Of a DNA stretch of 64,000 nt, positions 46,867 to 54,257 are shown piece by piece. A model generated the notes under the pieces. That model was not told the DNA's origin. It worked only from the letters and a program-made list of their open reading frames with translations, and did not search any database. Both the position numbers and the translations under genes were made by a program. Where the stretch lies: positions 1,674,001 to 1,738,000 of the forward strand of contig NZ_CP064655.1 in the NCBI RefSeq assembly GCF_018141525.1, read 5' to 3'. This DNA is from Miltoncostaea marina. GTDB lineage: Bacteria; Actinomycetota; Thermoleophilia; Miltoncostaeales; Miltoncostaeaceae. Position 1 is the stretch's first letter; each line of letters opens with the position of its first letter.

Positions 46867-49065
46867 CTAGGCCGTCGAGCCGGCCGAGTCGGCCCGCCCC
46901 GGCCCCGCGTCCGCGGGTGCCGCCGGAGCCGCTCCGGCCGCGTGCTCGCTCAGGCCGATGCGGTCGTGCAGGCGGCGCAGCGGCCCGGGCGCCCACCAGT
47001 TCCACCGGCCGAGCAGCGCCATCAGCGACGGCACGAGCAGCGCCCGGATGATCGTCGCGTCGATCAGCACGGCCAGGGCCGTGCCCACTCCGAGCTCCTT
47101 GATGAGCGTGATCCGCGACGTGGCGAACGCGCCGATGGCGATGGCGAACAGCAGCGCCGCGGCCGTGACGATGCGCCCCGTGCGCTGCAGCCCCAGGGCC
47201 ACGGCGTCGGACGTGCCGGCGCCCGCGTCGTGGGCCTCCTTGATGCGCGACAGCAGGAACACGGCGTAGTCGGTGGACAGGCCGAACGCCATGGCGCCGA
47301 GCAGGATCGGCTGCGTCAGGTCGATCGCGCCCGCGCTGCGGTAGTCGAGCAGCCCCTCCAGCCGGCCGTCCTGGAACACCCACACCAGGATGCCGAGCGT
47401 CGCGCCGAGGGTCAGCAGGTTCATCAGCACGGCCTTCAGCGGCAGCAGCACCGAGCCGGTCATCAGGAACAGGGCCACGATCGTCGTGATCGCGATGAGC
47501 CCGACCGCCCACGGCAGGTGGGCGGCGATGCTGTCCTTCTGGTCGACGAAGCTCGCCGACAGGCCGCCCACCAGCGCCGGGTAGGGCGCGTCCGCCGCGC
47601 GGACCTCGCGCACGAGGCGCTGGCTCGACTCGGCGAGGCCCGACTCGGCCGGGAAGACGTCGATGCGCCAGGCGCCGCCCGCGACCTGCTGCGGCGGCGT
47701 CGCGCCGGCCGCGCCCGGCAGCGCGCCGAGGCGCTCGGCGTAGGCGCCGAGCTCGGCGGCGGTCGCCTCGCCCGGGGGCGCGGCGAGCACCAGGTAGACC
47801 GGCGTGCTGCGGTCCTGCGGGAACTCGGTGTCGAGGCGGTCCGCCACCTGCCGCGCGCTCGCGCTCCCCGGCAGCACGCTCGCGTCGACCGAGGTGAAGC
47901 TGATGCCGGCGGCCGGCAGGGCGACCACCACGAGGGCGATCGCGGTGACGCTCGCCACGATCGCCGGGCGGCGCATGACGGCGTGCGAGAGCCGGTACCA
48001 GAAGCCGGAGGTGGCGGCCTGGTGGGCCTGCTCGCTGCGGCGGCGCCATGCGCGCGGCGCCAGGGCGTTGACCCGGCCGCCGAGCAGGGCGAGCACGGCC
48101 GGCAGGACGAGCAGCGCCACCCCGGCCGCGATCGTCGCCACCATGACGCCCGCGATGCCCATGGAGAACAGGAAGCGCTGGGGGAACACCATCAGTCCCG
48201 CGAGGGCGGCGGCGACCGTCACGGCGCTGAACAGCACGCTCTTGCCGGCCGTGCGCATCGTGCGCGCCAGCGCGTCGCGGCCGGGGCCGTGGACGCCCAG
48301 CTCCTCGCGGTAGCGGGAGATGATCAGCAGGCTGTAGTCGATCGCGAGGCCCAGGCTCAGGCCGATGGCGAGGTTGAGCGCGTAGACCGAGAGCGTCATC
48401 GCCTCGTTGAACAGCCCGATCGCCAGGAACGAGCCGAAGATGACCAGGCCGCCCATCAGCGAGGGCAGCAGCGCGGCCACGAGGCCGCGGAAGACCCACA
48501 GCGACAGCAGGAAGATGATCGGGAAGGCGAGCATCTCCGCGGAGGCGAGGTCCTCGCCGATGATCGAGCCGGCCTGCTTGCCGACCATCACGGCGCCGCC
48601 CAGCGAGACGCCGGGCTCGCCGGCCAGGGCGTCCTCGATGCGGCCCGCGGCGTCCTCCGCGGCGTCGTCGCCGATGTCGCCGAAGGTCACCGCCACGTAC
48701 GACGCCCGGCCGTCGTTCGAGACGAGCGCGTCGCCGCCGCCGTTGAACGCGGTGACCACGCCGGCCACGTCGCGGTCGGCGGCGATCGTGCGGGCCACCC
48801 GCGCGACGACCGCGCGGCCCTCCGGCGAGCGGACCGCGCCGTCGGAATCGACGATCGCGATCAGGCCCGGGTTGGGGTTGGCGCCCGTGGCCTCCACGAG
48901 CGCGTCGCGGGCCGCGACGAACTCTGCGTCCGGGTCCTCGAAGCCCGCGCTGGTCAGGTTGCCGGTCAGCGGCCCGCCCACGACGAGCGCCACGGCGAAC
49001 ACCGCGAGCGCCACCGCGATGATGCGCCAGGGCCGGCGTGCGGCGAGGGCGGCGATCGATGTCAT
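46867..49065 (-). CDS. MMPL family RND transporter
   Basis: A 732-residue MmpL-type exporter with about 12 transmembrane helices. TM1 is RPWRIIAVALAVFAVALVV and is followed by the first porter loop (GFEDPDAEFVAARDALVEATG). Helices 2-6 include AIGLSLGLAIDYSLLIISRYREEL, a TM4-like segment with the conserved Asp-Tyr pair. The second half repeats this (ALGLSTDYAVFLLSRIKEAHD). Such proteins export lipids, siderophores or drugs using the proton gradient. The gene overlaps the preceding small gene (ATGA) and has GAGGAG before its ATG. Candidate operators lie upstream of the operon. Confidence 0.92.
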   Translation of the reverse strand: MTSIAALAARRPWRIIAVALAVFAVALVVGGPLTGNLTSAGFEDPDAEFVAARDALVEATGANPNPGLIAIVDSDGAVRSPEGRAVVARVARTIAADRDVAGVVTAFNGGGDALVSNDGRASYVAVTFGDIGDDAAEDAAGRIEDALAGEPGVSLGGAVMVGKQAGSIIGEDLASAEMLAFPIIFLLSLWVFRGLVAALLPSLMGGLVIFGSFLAIGLFNEAMTLSVYALNLAIGLSLGLAIDYSLLIISRYREELGVHGPGRDALARTMRTAGKSVLFSAVTVAAALAGLMVFPQRFLFSMGIAGVMVATIAAGVALLVLPAVLALLGGRVNALAPRAWRRRSEQAHQAATSGFWYRLSHAVMRRPAIVASVTAIALVVVALPAAGISFTSVDASVLPGSASARQVADRLDTEFPQDRSTPVYLVLAAPPGEATAAELGAYAERLGALPGAAGATPPQQVAGGAWRIDVFPAESGLAESSQRLVREVRAADAPYPALVGGLSASFVDQKDSIAAHLPWAVGLIAITTIVALFLMTGSVLLPLKAVLMNLLTLGATLGILVWVFQDGRLEGLLDYRSAGAIDLTQPILLGAMAFGLSTDYAVFLLSRIKEAHDAGAGTSDAVALGLQRTGRIVTAAALLFAIAIGAFATSRITLIKELGVGTALAVLIDATIIRALLVPSLMALLGRWNWWAPGPLRRLHDRIGLSEHAAGAAPAAPADAGPGRADSAGSTA

Positions 49066-49289
49066 CTCATCTCCTCACTGCTGGACGACGGCGCAGGATC
49101 CCGGACCTCGACCACCTCGACGCCCAGGTTGCCGAGCGCGGCGAGCACCTCGGCGACCGGCCGGCCGCCGGGGACGCCCTCGATGACGGTCCGGTCGTCC
49201 TCGACGCGGCGGCGGACGCCGCCGGCGAGCCCGCGGCAGAACCGCTCGCTCAGGCGTCCACGGACGATTATGCGGAAGGTGGCGGCCAC
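49062..49289 (-). CDS. Small hypothetical protein co-encoded with the MmpL exporter
   Basis: A 75-residue soluble protein (GTG start). It reads as two half-repeats of a small alpha/beta fold: ATFRIIVRGRLSERFCRGL, then VEDDRTVIEGVPGGRPVAEVLAALGNLGVEVVEVRD. That layout resembles ACT-like or small ligand-binding domains, but similarity is only structural impression. The stop overlaps the mmpL start (ATGA), so it is likely a dedicated partner or regulator of the exporter. Confidence 0.65.
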   Translation of the reverse strand: MAATFRIIVRGRLSERFCRGLAGGVRRRVEDDRTVIEGVPGGRPVAEVLAALGNLGVEVVEVRDPAPSSSSEEMR

Positions 49290-49339
49290 GTCCCCCTCGG
49301 GCTCGGCTCCTGCGGGATGCCGCCACGCTCGCGCCGCCC

Positions 49340-49464
49340 GGGGTGACCCGTCATCACCCCGCCTCCCGGATCACCCGGGTGAATCCCCGCCGGGGTGCCA
49401 CCGGGGCGCGCGCCGGACGGGGGCGCGCCAATTGGCGCGAGCGCCGTGCGCCAATTGGCGCACG
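49340..49464. promoter_or_regulatory. Cluster of palindromes upstream of the mmpL operon
   Basis: Two strong palindromes share the core GCGCCAATTGGCGC: 49424-49439 (16 bases) and 49445-49464 (20 bases, perfect), with centres 23 bases apart. Two further symmetric elements lie nearer the operon: TCACCCGGGTGA near 49372-49383, and GGGGTGA...TCACCCC around 49340-49361. Tandem, near-two-turn spacing suggests dimeric repressors (for example TetR or MarR type) binding cooperatively. AATT in such GC-rich DNA stands out. Confidence 0.6.
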
Positions 49465-49512
49465 ACGGCAGGCGCGTGCGGACCGTGCGCGGACCGTCGG
49501 CGATGGACGGGG

Positions 49513-50247
49513 CTAGAGGGGGGCCGCCGAGCGCAGGCGGACCCCGAGGTGCTCGCGCAGCACGAGGCCGACGAGGCGCTCCACGCCCGCGGCGGCCGGG
49601 GGCGGGACGGCCTCGGGCGCCTCGGCCAGGGGGCGCCCGACGAGGCCGGCGAAGGCCGCGAGGGCGGCGGGCTCGACCGGGTCGGCCCCCGCCCCGCAGG
49701 CGGCGCAGACGGTGCCGCCTGCGGCGGCCGAGAAGGCGGGCAGCGGCGGCCCGGCGCCGCAGCGGGCGCAGGCGGTCAGCACGGGGAGCAGGCCGCTGAC
49801 GACCAGGAGCTTGGCCTGCACGCCGAGCACGAGGGGGTCGAGGCGGGCCGGCCCCGGCGGCGCGGGCGCGCGGGCCAGCAGGCCGAGCGCGCGCACGAGC
49901 AGGTTCCATGCCTCCTCGGAGGGCTCGCCCTCCGGCATCACCTTCATCACCGTCTCGAGGACGCAGCCGGCCGACTGCAGCCGGTGGCCGGCCACCCACA
50001 GGCCGGCGTGCGCGTCGAGGACGGCGGCGCTGCGGATGGTGCCGAGGTCCCCACGCCCCTCGTGGACGGTCACGAGGGCCCGCACGCCCGGCTGCAGGCG
50101 GCCGCCCAGGCGGGAGCTCGTGCGGCGGGCGCCCTTGGCGATGGCCGAGACGCGGCCGCGGGCCCGCGTGGAGAGCGCGAGGACGGCGTCGGCCTCGGAG
50201 TAGCGGATGCTCCGCAGGACGATGGCCTCGGTGTCGTACGTCCCCAC
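49513..50247 (-). CDS. recO: DNA repair protein RecO
   Basis: A 244-residue RecO, which loads RecA with RecR/RecF and anneals strands. The N-terminal OB fold begins YDTEAIVLRSIRYSEADAVL and contains RGRVSAIAKGARRTSSRLGG. The helical C-terminal part includes a zinc site CARCG...CAACG. The start is GTG. It is the upstream end of the recO-glyQ-glyS-dgt-dnaG-rpoD series that here is separated from glyQ by about 9.8 kb of accessory genes. Confidence 0.92.
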   Translation of the reverse strand: MGTYDTEAIVLRSIRYSEADAVLALSTRARGRVSAIAKGARRTSSRLGGRLQPGVRALVTVHEGRGDLGTIRSAAVLDAHAGLWVAGHRLQSAGCVLETVMKVMPEGEPSEEAWNLLVRALGLLARAPAPPGPARLDPLVLGVQAKLLVVSGLLPVLTACARCGAGPPLPAFSAAAGGTVCAACGAGADPVEPAALAAFAGLVGRPLAEAPEAVPPPAAAGVERLVGLVLREHLGVRLRSAAPL

Positions 50248-50311
50248 CCCGCCATGATGACGCGCCCCCCGGCGGGGTGCCTCGGACGGGCGTCGCGCTC
50301 GACACCGACGC

Positions 50312-50317
50312 TACGCT
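50312..50317 (+). promoter_or_regulatory. -10 element of the glutaredoxin gene (leaderless)
   Basis: TACGCT with six bases (TTTCGC) to ATG 50324. Confidence 0.45.
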
Positions 50318-50323
50318 TTTCGC

Positions 50324-50593
50324 ATGAATCGACCCACAGTCCGCGTGTACACCAGCGACGGGTGCGGCTTCTGCACCCGTGCGAAGGCCCTGCTCTCGCG
50401 CAAGGGCGTCGAGTACGACGAGATCTACATCCCCCGCACCGACTTCAGCGCGCGGCAGGCGCTCGTGGAGTTGACCGGCCGCTACACGGTGCCGCAGATC
50501 CTGATCGACGACCGCCCCGTCGGCGGCTACGACGACATCAAGGCGCTCGACGACGCCGGGGAGCTGGACGCGCTGCTGGGCCTGGCCGCCTGA
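50324..50593 (+). CDS. Glutaredoxin
   Basis: An 89-residue glutaredoxin with the dithiol active site CGFC (about residues 13-16) in VYTSDGCGFCTRAK, TVPQILIDDRPVGGYDDIKAL as the cis-Pro and thiol-binding region, and normal length for the Grx3 class. It reduces disulfides. Since actinobacteria mostly use mycothiol, it may work as a mycoredoxin-like protein, though mycoredoxin normally has CGYC. It is monocistronic, with a leaderless-type promoter and a terminator. Confidence 0.92.
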   Translation: MNRPTVRVYTSDGCGFCTRAKALLSRKGVEYDEIYIPRTDFSARQALVELTGRYTVPQILIDDRPVGGYDDIKALDDAGELDALLGLAA

Positions 50594-50599
50594 GCGGCC

Positions 50600-50620
50600 G
50601 CCCCGGCGCCGCGCCGGGGC
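50600..50620. terminator. Hairpin between convergent glutaredoxin and ester cyclase-like genes
   Basis: GCCCCGGCG and CGCCGGGGC form nine perfect pairs with a three-base loop, directly between the two stop codons. Confidence 0.6.
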
Positions 50621-51049
50621 TCAGGCGGGCGAGGGGCCCGGGATGATCCCGAGCTGCTGGAGCATCCCGAGGTCGTCCCGCGTCGCCCAGTGCTCGCAGG
50701 CGCGCCCGTCGCGCATGCGCAGCATGTGCATGTGCTGGACGCGGAACTCGCGCCCGGTGGGCGGCATGCCGAGCAGCTCGCCGTCGTGGCGGCCCGAGAG
50801 GGTGGCCCGGTAGGCCACCAGGTCGTCCCCCGCCACGACCTCGTGGATCTCCATGTGCAAGTCGGAGATCCCCTCGTGCAGGCGCCGCATCCGCAGCCGG
50901 AAGCCCTCGTACCCGGGGTCCTCGCCCGGCCACGCCTCGTGGTTGACGAAGTCCTCGGTCACGAACTCCTCGATCCGGTCGAGCTCGCCCCGGTTGAAGA
51001 GCGCCTGGACCCGCTCCACCGCGAACCGCTTCATCGCCTCGGCGTCCAT
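50621..51049 (-). CDS. SnoaL-like/ester cyclase family protein
   Basis: A 142-residue NTF2-fold protein of the SnoaL/ester cyclase group. Landmarks are RVQALFNRGELDRIEEFVTEDFVNHE at the N terminus, FRLRMRRLHEGISDLHMEIHEVVAGDD, VAYRATLSGRHDGELLGMPPTGREF and the final ACEHWATRDDLGMLQQLG. These proteins are often annotated as polyketide cyclase-like but usually act on unknown small molecules. A GTG at 51058 opens the frame further, but TAGGGT (51057-51062) overlaps it and is seven bases before ATG 51049, which is therefore preferred. Confidence 0.85.
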   Translation of the reverse strand: MDAEAMKRFAVERVQALFNRGELDRIEEFVTEDFVNHEAWPGEDPGYEGFRLRMRRLHEGISDLHMEIHEVVAGDDLVAYRATLSGRHDGELLGMPPTGREFRVQHMHMLRMRDGRACEHWATRDDLGMLQQLGIIPGPSPA

Positions 51050-51056
51050 CGGGGCC

Positions 51057-51062
51057 ACCCTA
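51057..51062 (-). promoter_or_regulatory. -10 element deciding the start of the ester cyclase-like gene
   Basis: TAGGGT on the minus strand, seven bases before ATG 51049 and overlapping the alternative GTG. Confidence 0.4.
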
Positions 51063-52022
51063 CCCCAGCCCGGCCGCCCGGCGGTCGGCGCCGGTCGGCA
51101 CGCCGCGCAGCGACGTCGCGCTGCGCACGGCGTCGCGGATCGCGTCGGCCACCGCCTCGGCGGCGGCGACGCCGCAGGCGAACGCGCTCGCCGCGCGCGC
51201 GCCGGTGGCGAGGCAGAACGCCACGTCGCCGTCGAGCACCGTGTGGGCCGGCGACACCGCCCGCGCCATGCCGGTGTGCGCCATGCGCACGACGCCCGTG
51301 GCCTCGGCGCGGGTGAGCCGCGCGTCGGTGACCACGCACGCCAGCGTGGTGTTGGCGCCCGCGGCGAGGCGCGGATGGACGGGCGGCGAGTCGATCACCC
51401 GGTCGGCGGCGCGCACGAAGCCGCGGCCGTCCTGCCAGGCCCCGGCCAGCACCTCGCCGCGCTCGTCGAGCACGTCGCCCCAGGCGTTGACCACGACCAG
51501 GGCGGCCACCGTCGCGCCGTCGTGCAGCCGCCGGGCGCCGGCGCCCAGGCCGCCCTTGCACCAGCCCGCCTGGGCGAGCAGCTTGCCGCAGGTGGCGCCG
51601 GCGCCGGCGCCGACGCTGCCCACCGCGTGCGGCCCCGGGCGGGCCGCCTCGCAGGCCGCATACCCCTCGTCGGCGCCCGGTCGACGCGTATTGCCCGAGA
51701 TGCCGAGGTCATAGATGCATGCCGTCGGCACGATGGGCACGCGGGCCGCGCCGGTGTCGTGGCCGAGGCCCCGCTCCTCACACCAGCGGGCGACCCCGCC
51801 GGCCACGTCGAGGCCGAACGCGCTGCCGCCGGAGAACACCAGGGCCGAGACCGCCGCGGACGAGGAGGGCGACTCGAGGATGGCCACGTCGCGGGTGGCC
51901 GGGCCGCCGCCGCGCACCTCCACGGCGCCGACCGTGCCGGGCGGCGGGATGACGACGGTGCAGCCGGTGGCGGCCCCGGCGTCGGTCCAGTGGCCCACCG
52001 CCACGCCCTCGACCTCGCTCAC
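51060..52022 (-). CDS. P1 family aminopeptidase/D-esterase (DmpA-like)
   Basis: A 320-residue Ntn-hydrolase of peptidase family P1 (L-aminopeptidase/D-esterase, DmpA group), which self-cleaves to form alpha and beta chains. Family features include VGHWTDAGAATGCTVVI, LVFSGGSAFGLDVAGGVARW, VPIVPTACIYDL and GSVGAGAGATCGK. The predicted nucleophile is the Thr in AGANTTLACVVTDARL (about residue 240). GTG 52022 overlaps the mutM stop (GTGA); a second GTG at 52025 is possible. It is the last gene of the deoA-mutM-P1 operon. Confidence 0.9.
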   Translation of the reverse strand: MSEVEGVAVGHWTDAGAATGCTVVIPPPGTVGAVEVRGGGPATRDVAILESPSSSAAVSALVFSGGSAFGLDVAGGVARWCEERGLGHDTGAARVPIVPTACIYDLGISGNTRRPGADEGYAACEAARPGPHAVGSVGAGAGATCGKLLAQAGWCKGGLGAGARRLHDGATVAALVVVNAWGDVLDERGEVLAGAWQDGRGFVRAADRVIDSPPVHPRLAAGANTTLACVVTDARLTRAEATGVVRMAHTGMARAVSPAHTVLDGDVAFCLATGARAASAFACGVAAAEAVADAIRDAVRSATSLRGVPTGADRRAAGLG

Positions 52023-52864
52023 CACGGCGACGGCTCCGGCTGGCAGCGCGGGCACCAGTACGTGCCGCGCTGGGCGACCTTCGTCTTGACGATGGTGGTG
52101 CCGCAGCGCGGGCAGGGCTCGCCGCGGTGCAGGTGCACCCGCAGGAGGTCCTGCATCGAGCCCTTCTCGCCCAGGCCGTCGCGGTAGGAGTCGATGGAGG
52201 CGCCGCCCGCGGCGACGGCCACCGCCAGTCGGTCGCGGATCGCGCGGTGCAGGCGCCGCGTCTCGGCCTCGTCGAGGTCGCCGGCGGGCCGCAGCGGATG
52301 GACGCGCGCCTGGAACAGGGCCTCGTCGACGTACATGTTGCCGAGCCCCGCGACGAGCGCCTGGTTGAGGAGCGTCGGCTTGATCGGCCCCCGCCGGCCC
52401 GCCAGCAGCTCCGCGAGCACGCGCGCGGTGAAGCGGGGCGACAGCGGCTCGATGCCGACGCGCGCGCGCCAGTAGGCCTCGCGCTTGGCCGGCGGGCCGT
52501 CGACCAGCCACGCGCGGCCGAAGCGGCGCATGTCGCCGAAGGTGATCGTGCTGCCGTCGTCGAGGTGGAAGCGGGCGCGCAGGAAGCGCTCGTCGCCCTC
52601 GTCGCCGGGCGCGCGCCAGTGCAGCCGGCCGGTCATGCGCAGGTGGATCGCGAGCGTCTCGTCGCCGCCGAGCTCCAGGAGCAGGTACTTGCCGCGCCGG
52701 CCGACCGACCCGATGCGCCGGCCGGCGACGGCGTCGGCGAACGCCTCGGGCGGGGCGGGCTCGACGAGCTTGGCGTCGTGCACCTCGACCCGCTCGATGA
52801 CCCGCCCGGGCACCCGGTCGGCGAGCTGGGCGCGGATGGTCTCGACCTCGGGGAGCTCAGGCAC
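52019..52864 (-). CDS. mutM: Formamidopyrimidine-DNA glycosylase
   Basis: A 281-residue Fpg that excises 8-oxoguanine and nicks abasic sites. The mature N terminus PELPEVET supplies the catalytic Pro2 and Glu3. Lys59 in RRGKYLLLEL and NMYVDEALF are conserved, and the C-terminal zinc finger is CPRCGTTIVKT...GTYWCPRCQ. GTG 52864 places Pro at position 2, which decides the start. It overlaps deoA by eight bases and is coupled to the P1 peptidase gene downstream. Confidence 0.96.
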   Translation of the reverse strand: MPELPEVETIRAQLADRVPGRVIERVEVHDAKLVEPAPPEAFADAVAGRRIGSVGRRGKYLLLELGGDETLAIHLRMTGRLHWRAPGDEGDERFLRARFHLDDGSTITFGDMRRFGRAWLVDGPPAKREAYWRARVGIEPLSPRFTARVLAELLAGRRGPIKPTLLNQALVAGLGNMYVDEALFQARVHPLRPAGDLDEAETRRLHRAIRDRLAVAVAAGGASIDSYRDGLGEKGSMQDLLRVHLHRGEPCPRCGTTIVKTKVAQRGTYWCPRCQPEPSPW

Positions 52865-54178
52865 CGCCGCCCCCCTCGTCGAGCACCAGCGACCGGGGCG
52901 CGGCCTCGTCGTCGCCGATGGCGATCGCCTGGAGCACCATCTCGCGGCCCCGCGCGCCGGCCCAGTCGTCGCGGGCGTGCACGAGCGCCAGCGGCTGCCC
53001 CTCCTCGACCCGGTCGCCGACCCGCGCGAGCACCTCGACGCCGGCCACGGGGTCGATCGACTGCATCGCGTGCAGGCGCCCCGCGCCCAGCCAGCGCGCC
53101 GCCTCGCCCACCGCGCGGGCGCGCACGGCGTGCACCCAGCCCCCGCGCGGCGCCTGCACCTCCACCCGCAGCGGCGCCAGCGGCAGCGCGGCGGGGTCGG
53201 TCCACACCGACGGCTCGCCGCCCTGCGCCTCGACCCACCGCTCCGCGGCCGCCAGGGCGGAGCCGTCGTCGAGGGCCGCGGCGGCGGCCGCGCGCCGCGG
53301 CCCCGCTCCGCGACCCCGGCGGCCTCGGCGAGGTCGCCGGCCACCCGCACCGCCAGCTCGCGGAGGTCGGCGGGGCCGCCGCCGCGCAGGGCCTCGCCCG
53401 CCTCGCGCACCTCCATCGCGTTGCCGACCGCGCGCCCGAGCGGCTGCTCCATGTCGGTGACCGCCCAGCGCACCGCCCGGCCCCACGGCTCGGCCAGCCA
53501 GGCCATCAGCGCGGCGGCCTCGCGCGCCTCGGCGGGCGTGGCGAAGAAGGCGCCGTCGCCGGCCTTGACGTCGAGGTGCACCGCCCCGGCGCCGCCCGCG
53601 AGCTTCTTGCTCATGACCGACGCGGCGATGAGCCCGGCCGCGGGAACGGTGCCGGTGCGGTCGCGCAGCGCGTAGAGGCGCCGGTCGCCGGGCGTCAGGC
53701 GCCCGGTCTGGGAGATGACGGCGACGCCGACGTCGCGCACCTGGCGCACGAAGCGCTCGAGGGGGAGGTCGGCCTCGAAGCCCGGGATGGACTCCAGCTT
53801 GTCGACCGTGCCGCCGGTGTGGGCGAGGCCGCGCCCGCTCATCTTCGCCACCCGGACGCCGAGCGCGGCCGCCAGCGGGGCGGCCACGAGGGTGGTGGTG
53901 TCGCCCACGCCGCCCGTCGAGTGGCTGTCGCCTGTCGGGCCGAGCGCCGCGAGCTCCAGCCGGTCGCCGGAGGCGATCAGCACCCGGGTGAGCGCCTCGA
54001 CCTGCTCGCGGGCCAGCCCGCGCAGGCACGCGGCCATGCACCAGGCGGACATGAGGGCGTCGTCGGCGCCGCCGTCGAGCCAGGACCGCACGAACGCCTC
54101 GACGCTGCCGGCGTCCACGGGGTCGCCCCGACGGCTGCGCTCGAGCACCTCCACTGGGGCGAGGGGAGCGGCGGCCAC
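52857..54178 (-). pseudogene. deoA: Pyrimidine-nucleoside (thymidine) phosphorylase with one frameshift
   Basis: The enzyme cleaves thymidine with phosphate to thymine and deoxyribose-1-phosphate. The upstream frame gives a normal N-terminal two-thirds: TGDSHSTGGVGDTTTLV (phosphate site), VAKMSGRGLAHTGGTVDKLESI, VISQTGRLTPGDRRLYALRD and SVMSKKLAGGAGAVHLDVKAGDGAF. Homology then switches frame near 53285-53310, in a CGCGGCCGCCGCCGCGG run, continuing LDDGSALAAAERWVEAQGG to stop 52857. Total length fits a single missing base. Either the gene is inactivated or the run was misread. Confidence 0.88.
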
Positions 54179-54245
54179 CCGCCGGATGCTACTCGGCGAG
54201 CGGGATCGGCGACCCGTCGCCCGCGTCCGGCCGGGCGGGCGCTGC

Positions 54246-54251
54246 TAGGGT
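54246..54251 (+). promoter_or_regulatory. -10 element of the PDZ-TPR gene (leaderless)
   Basis: TAGGGT followed by six C and the GTG start at 54258. Confidence 0.45.
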
Positions 54252-54257
54252 CCCCCC

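Noticed and set aside
42476-48499. A continuous minus-strand frame of about 2000 codons
   Set aside because: Only the first-named regulator part (to 45799) has protein-like sequence; the rest runs antisense to the methyltransferase and out of frame with mmpL. GC-rich DNA rarely yields stops in the wrong frames.
39709-49512. Possible genomic island or biosynthetic cluster between glyQ and recO
   Set aside because: As an integrated mobile island it lacks integrase, flanking tRNA, repeats or a composition change; no core biosynthetic enzyme (PKS, NRPS, terpene synthase) is present. Kept only as a cluster interruption.
45997-50646. A continuous plus-strand frame of about 1550 codons
   Set aside because: It is antisense to mmpL and recO and out of frame with the methyltransferase, with Arg/Gly/Ala-biased repeats and no motif.
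53280-53310. Programmed ribosomal frameshift in deoA
   Set aside because: No recognisable slippery heptamer and no reason for DeoA to need one; decay or sequencing error is likelier.
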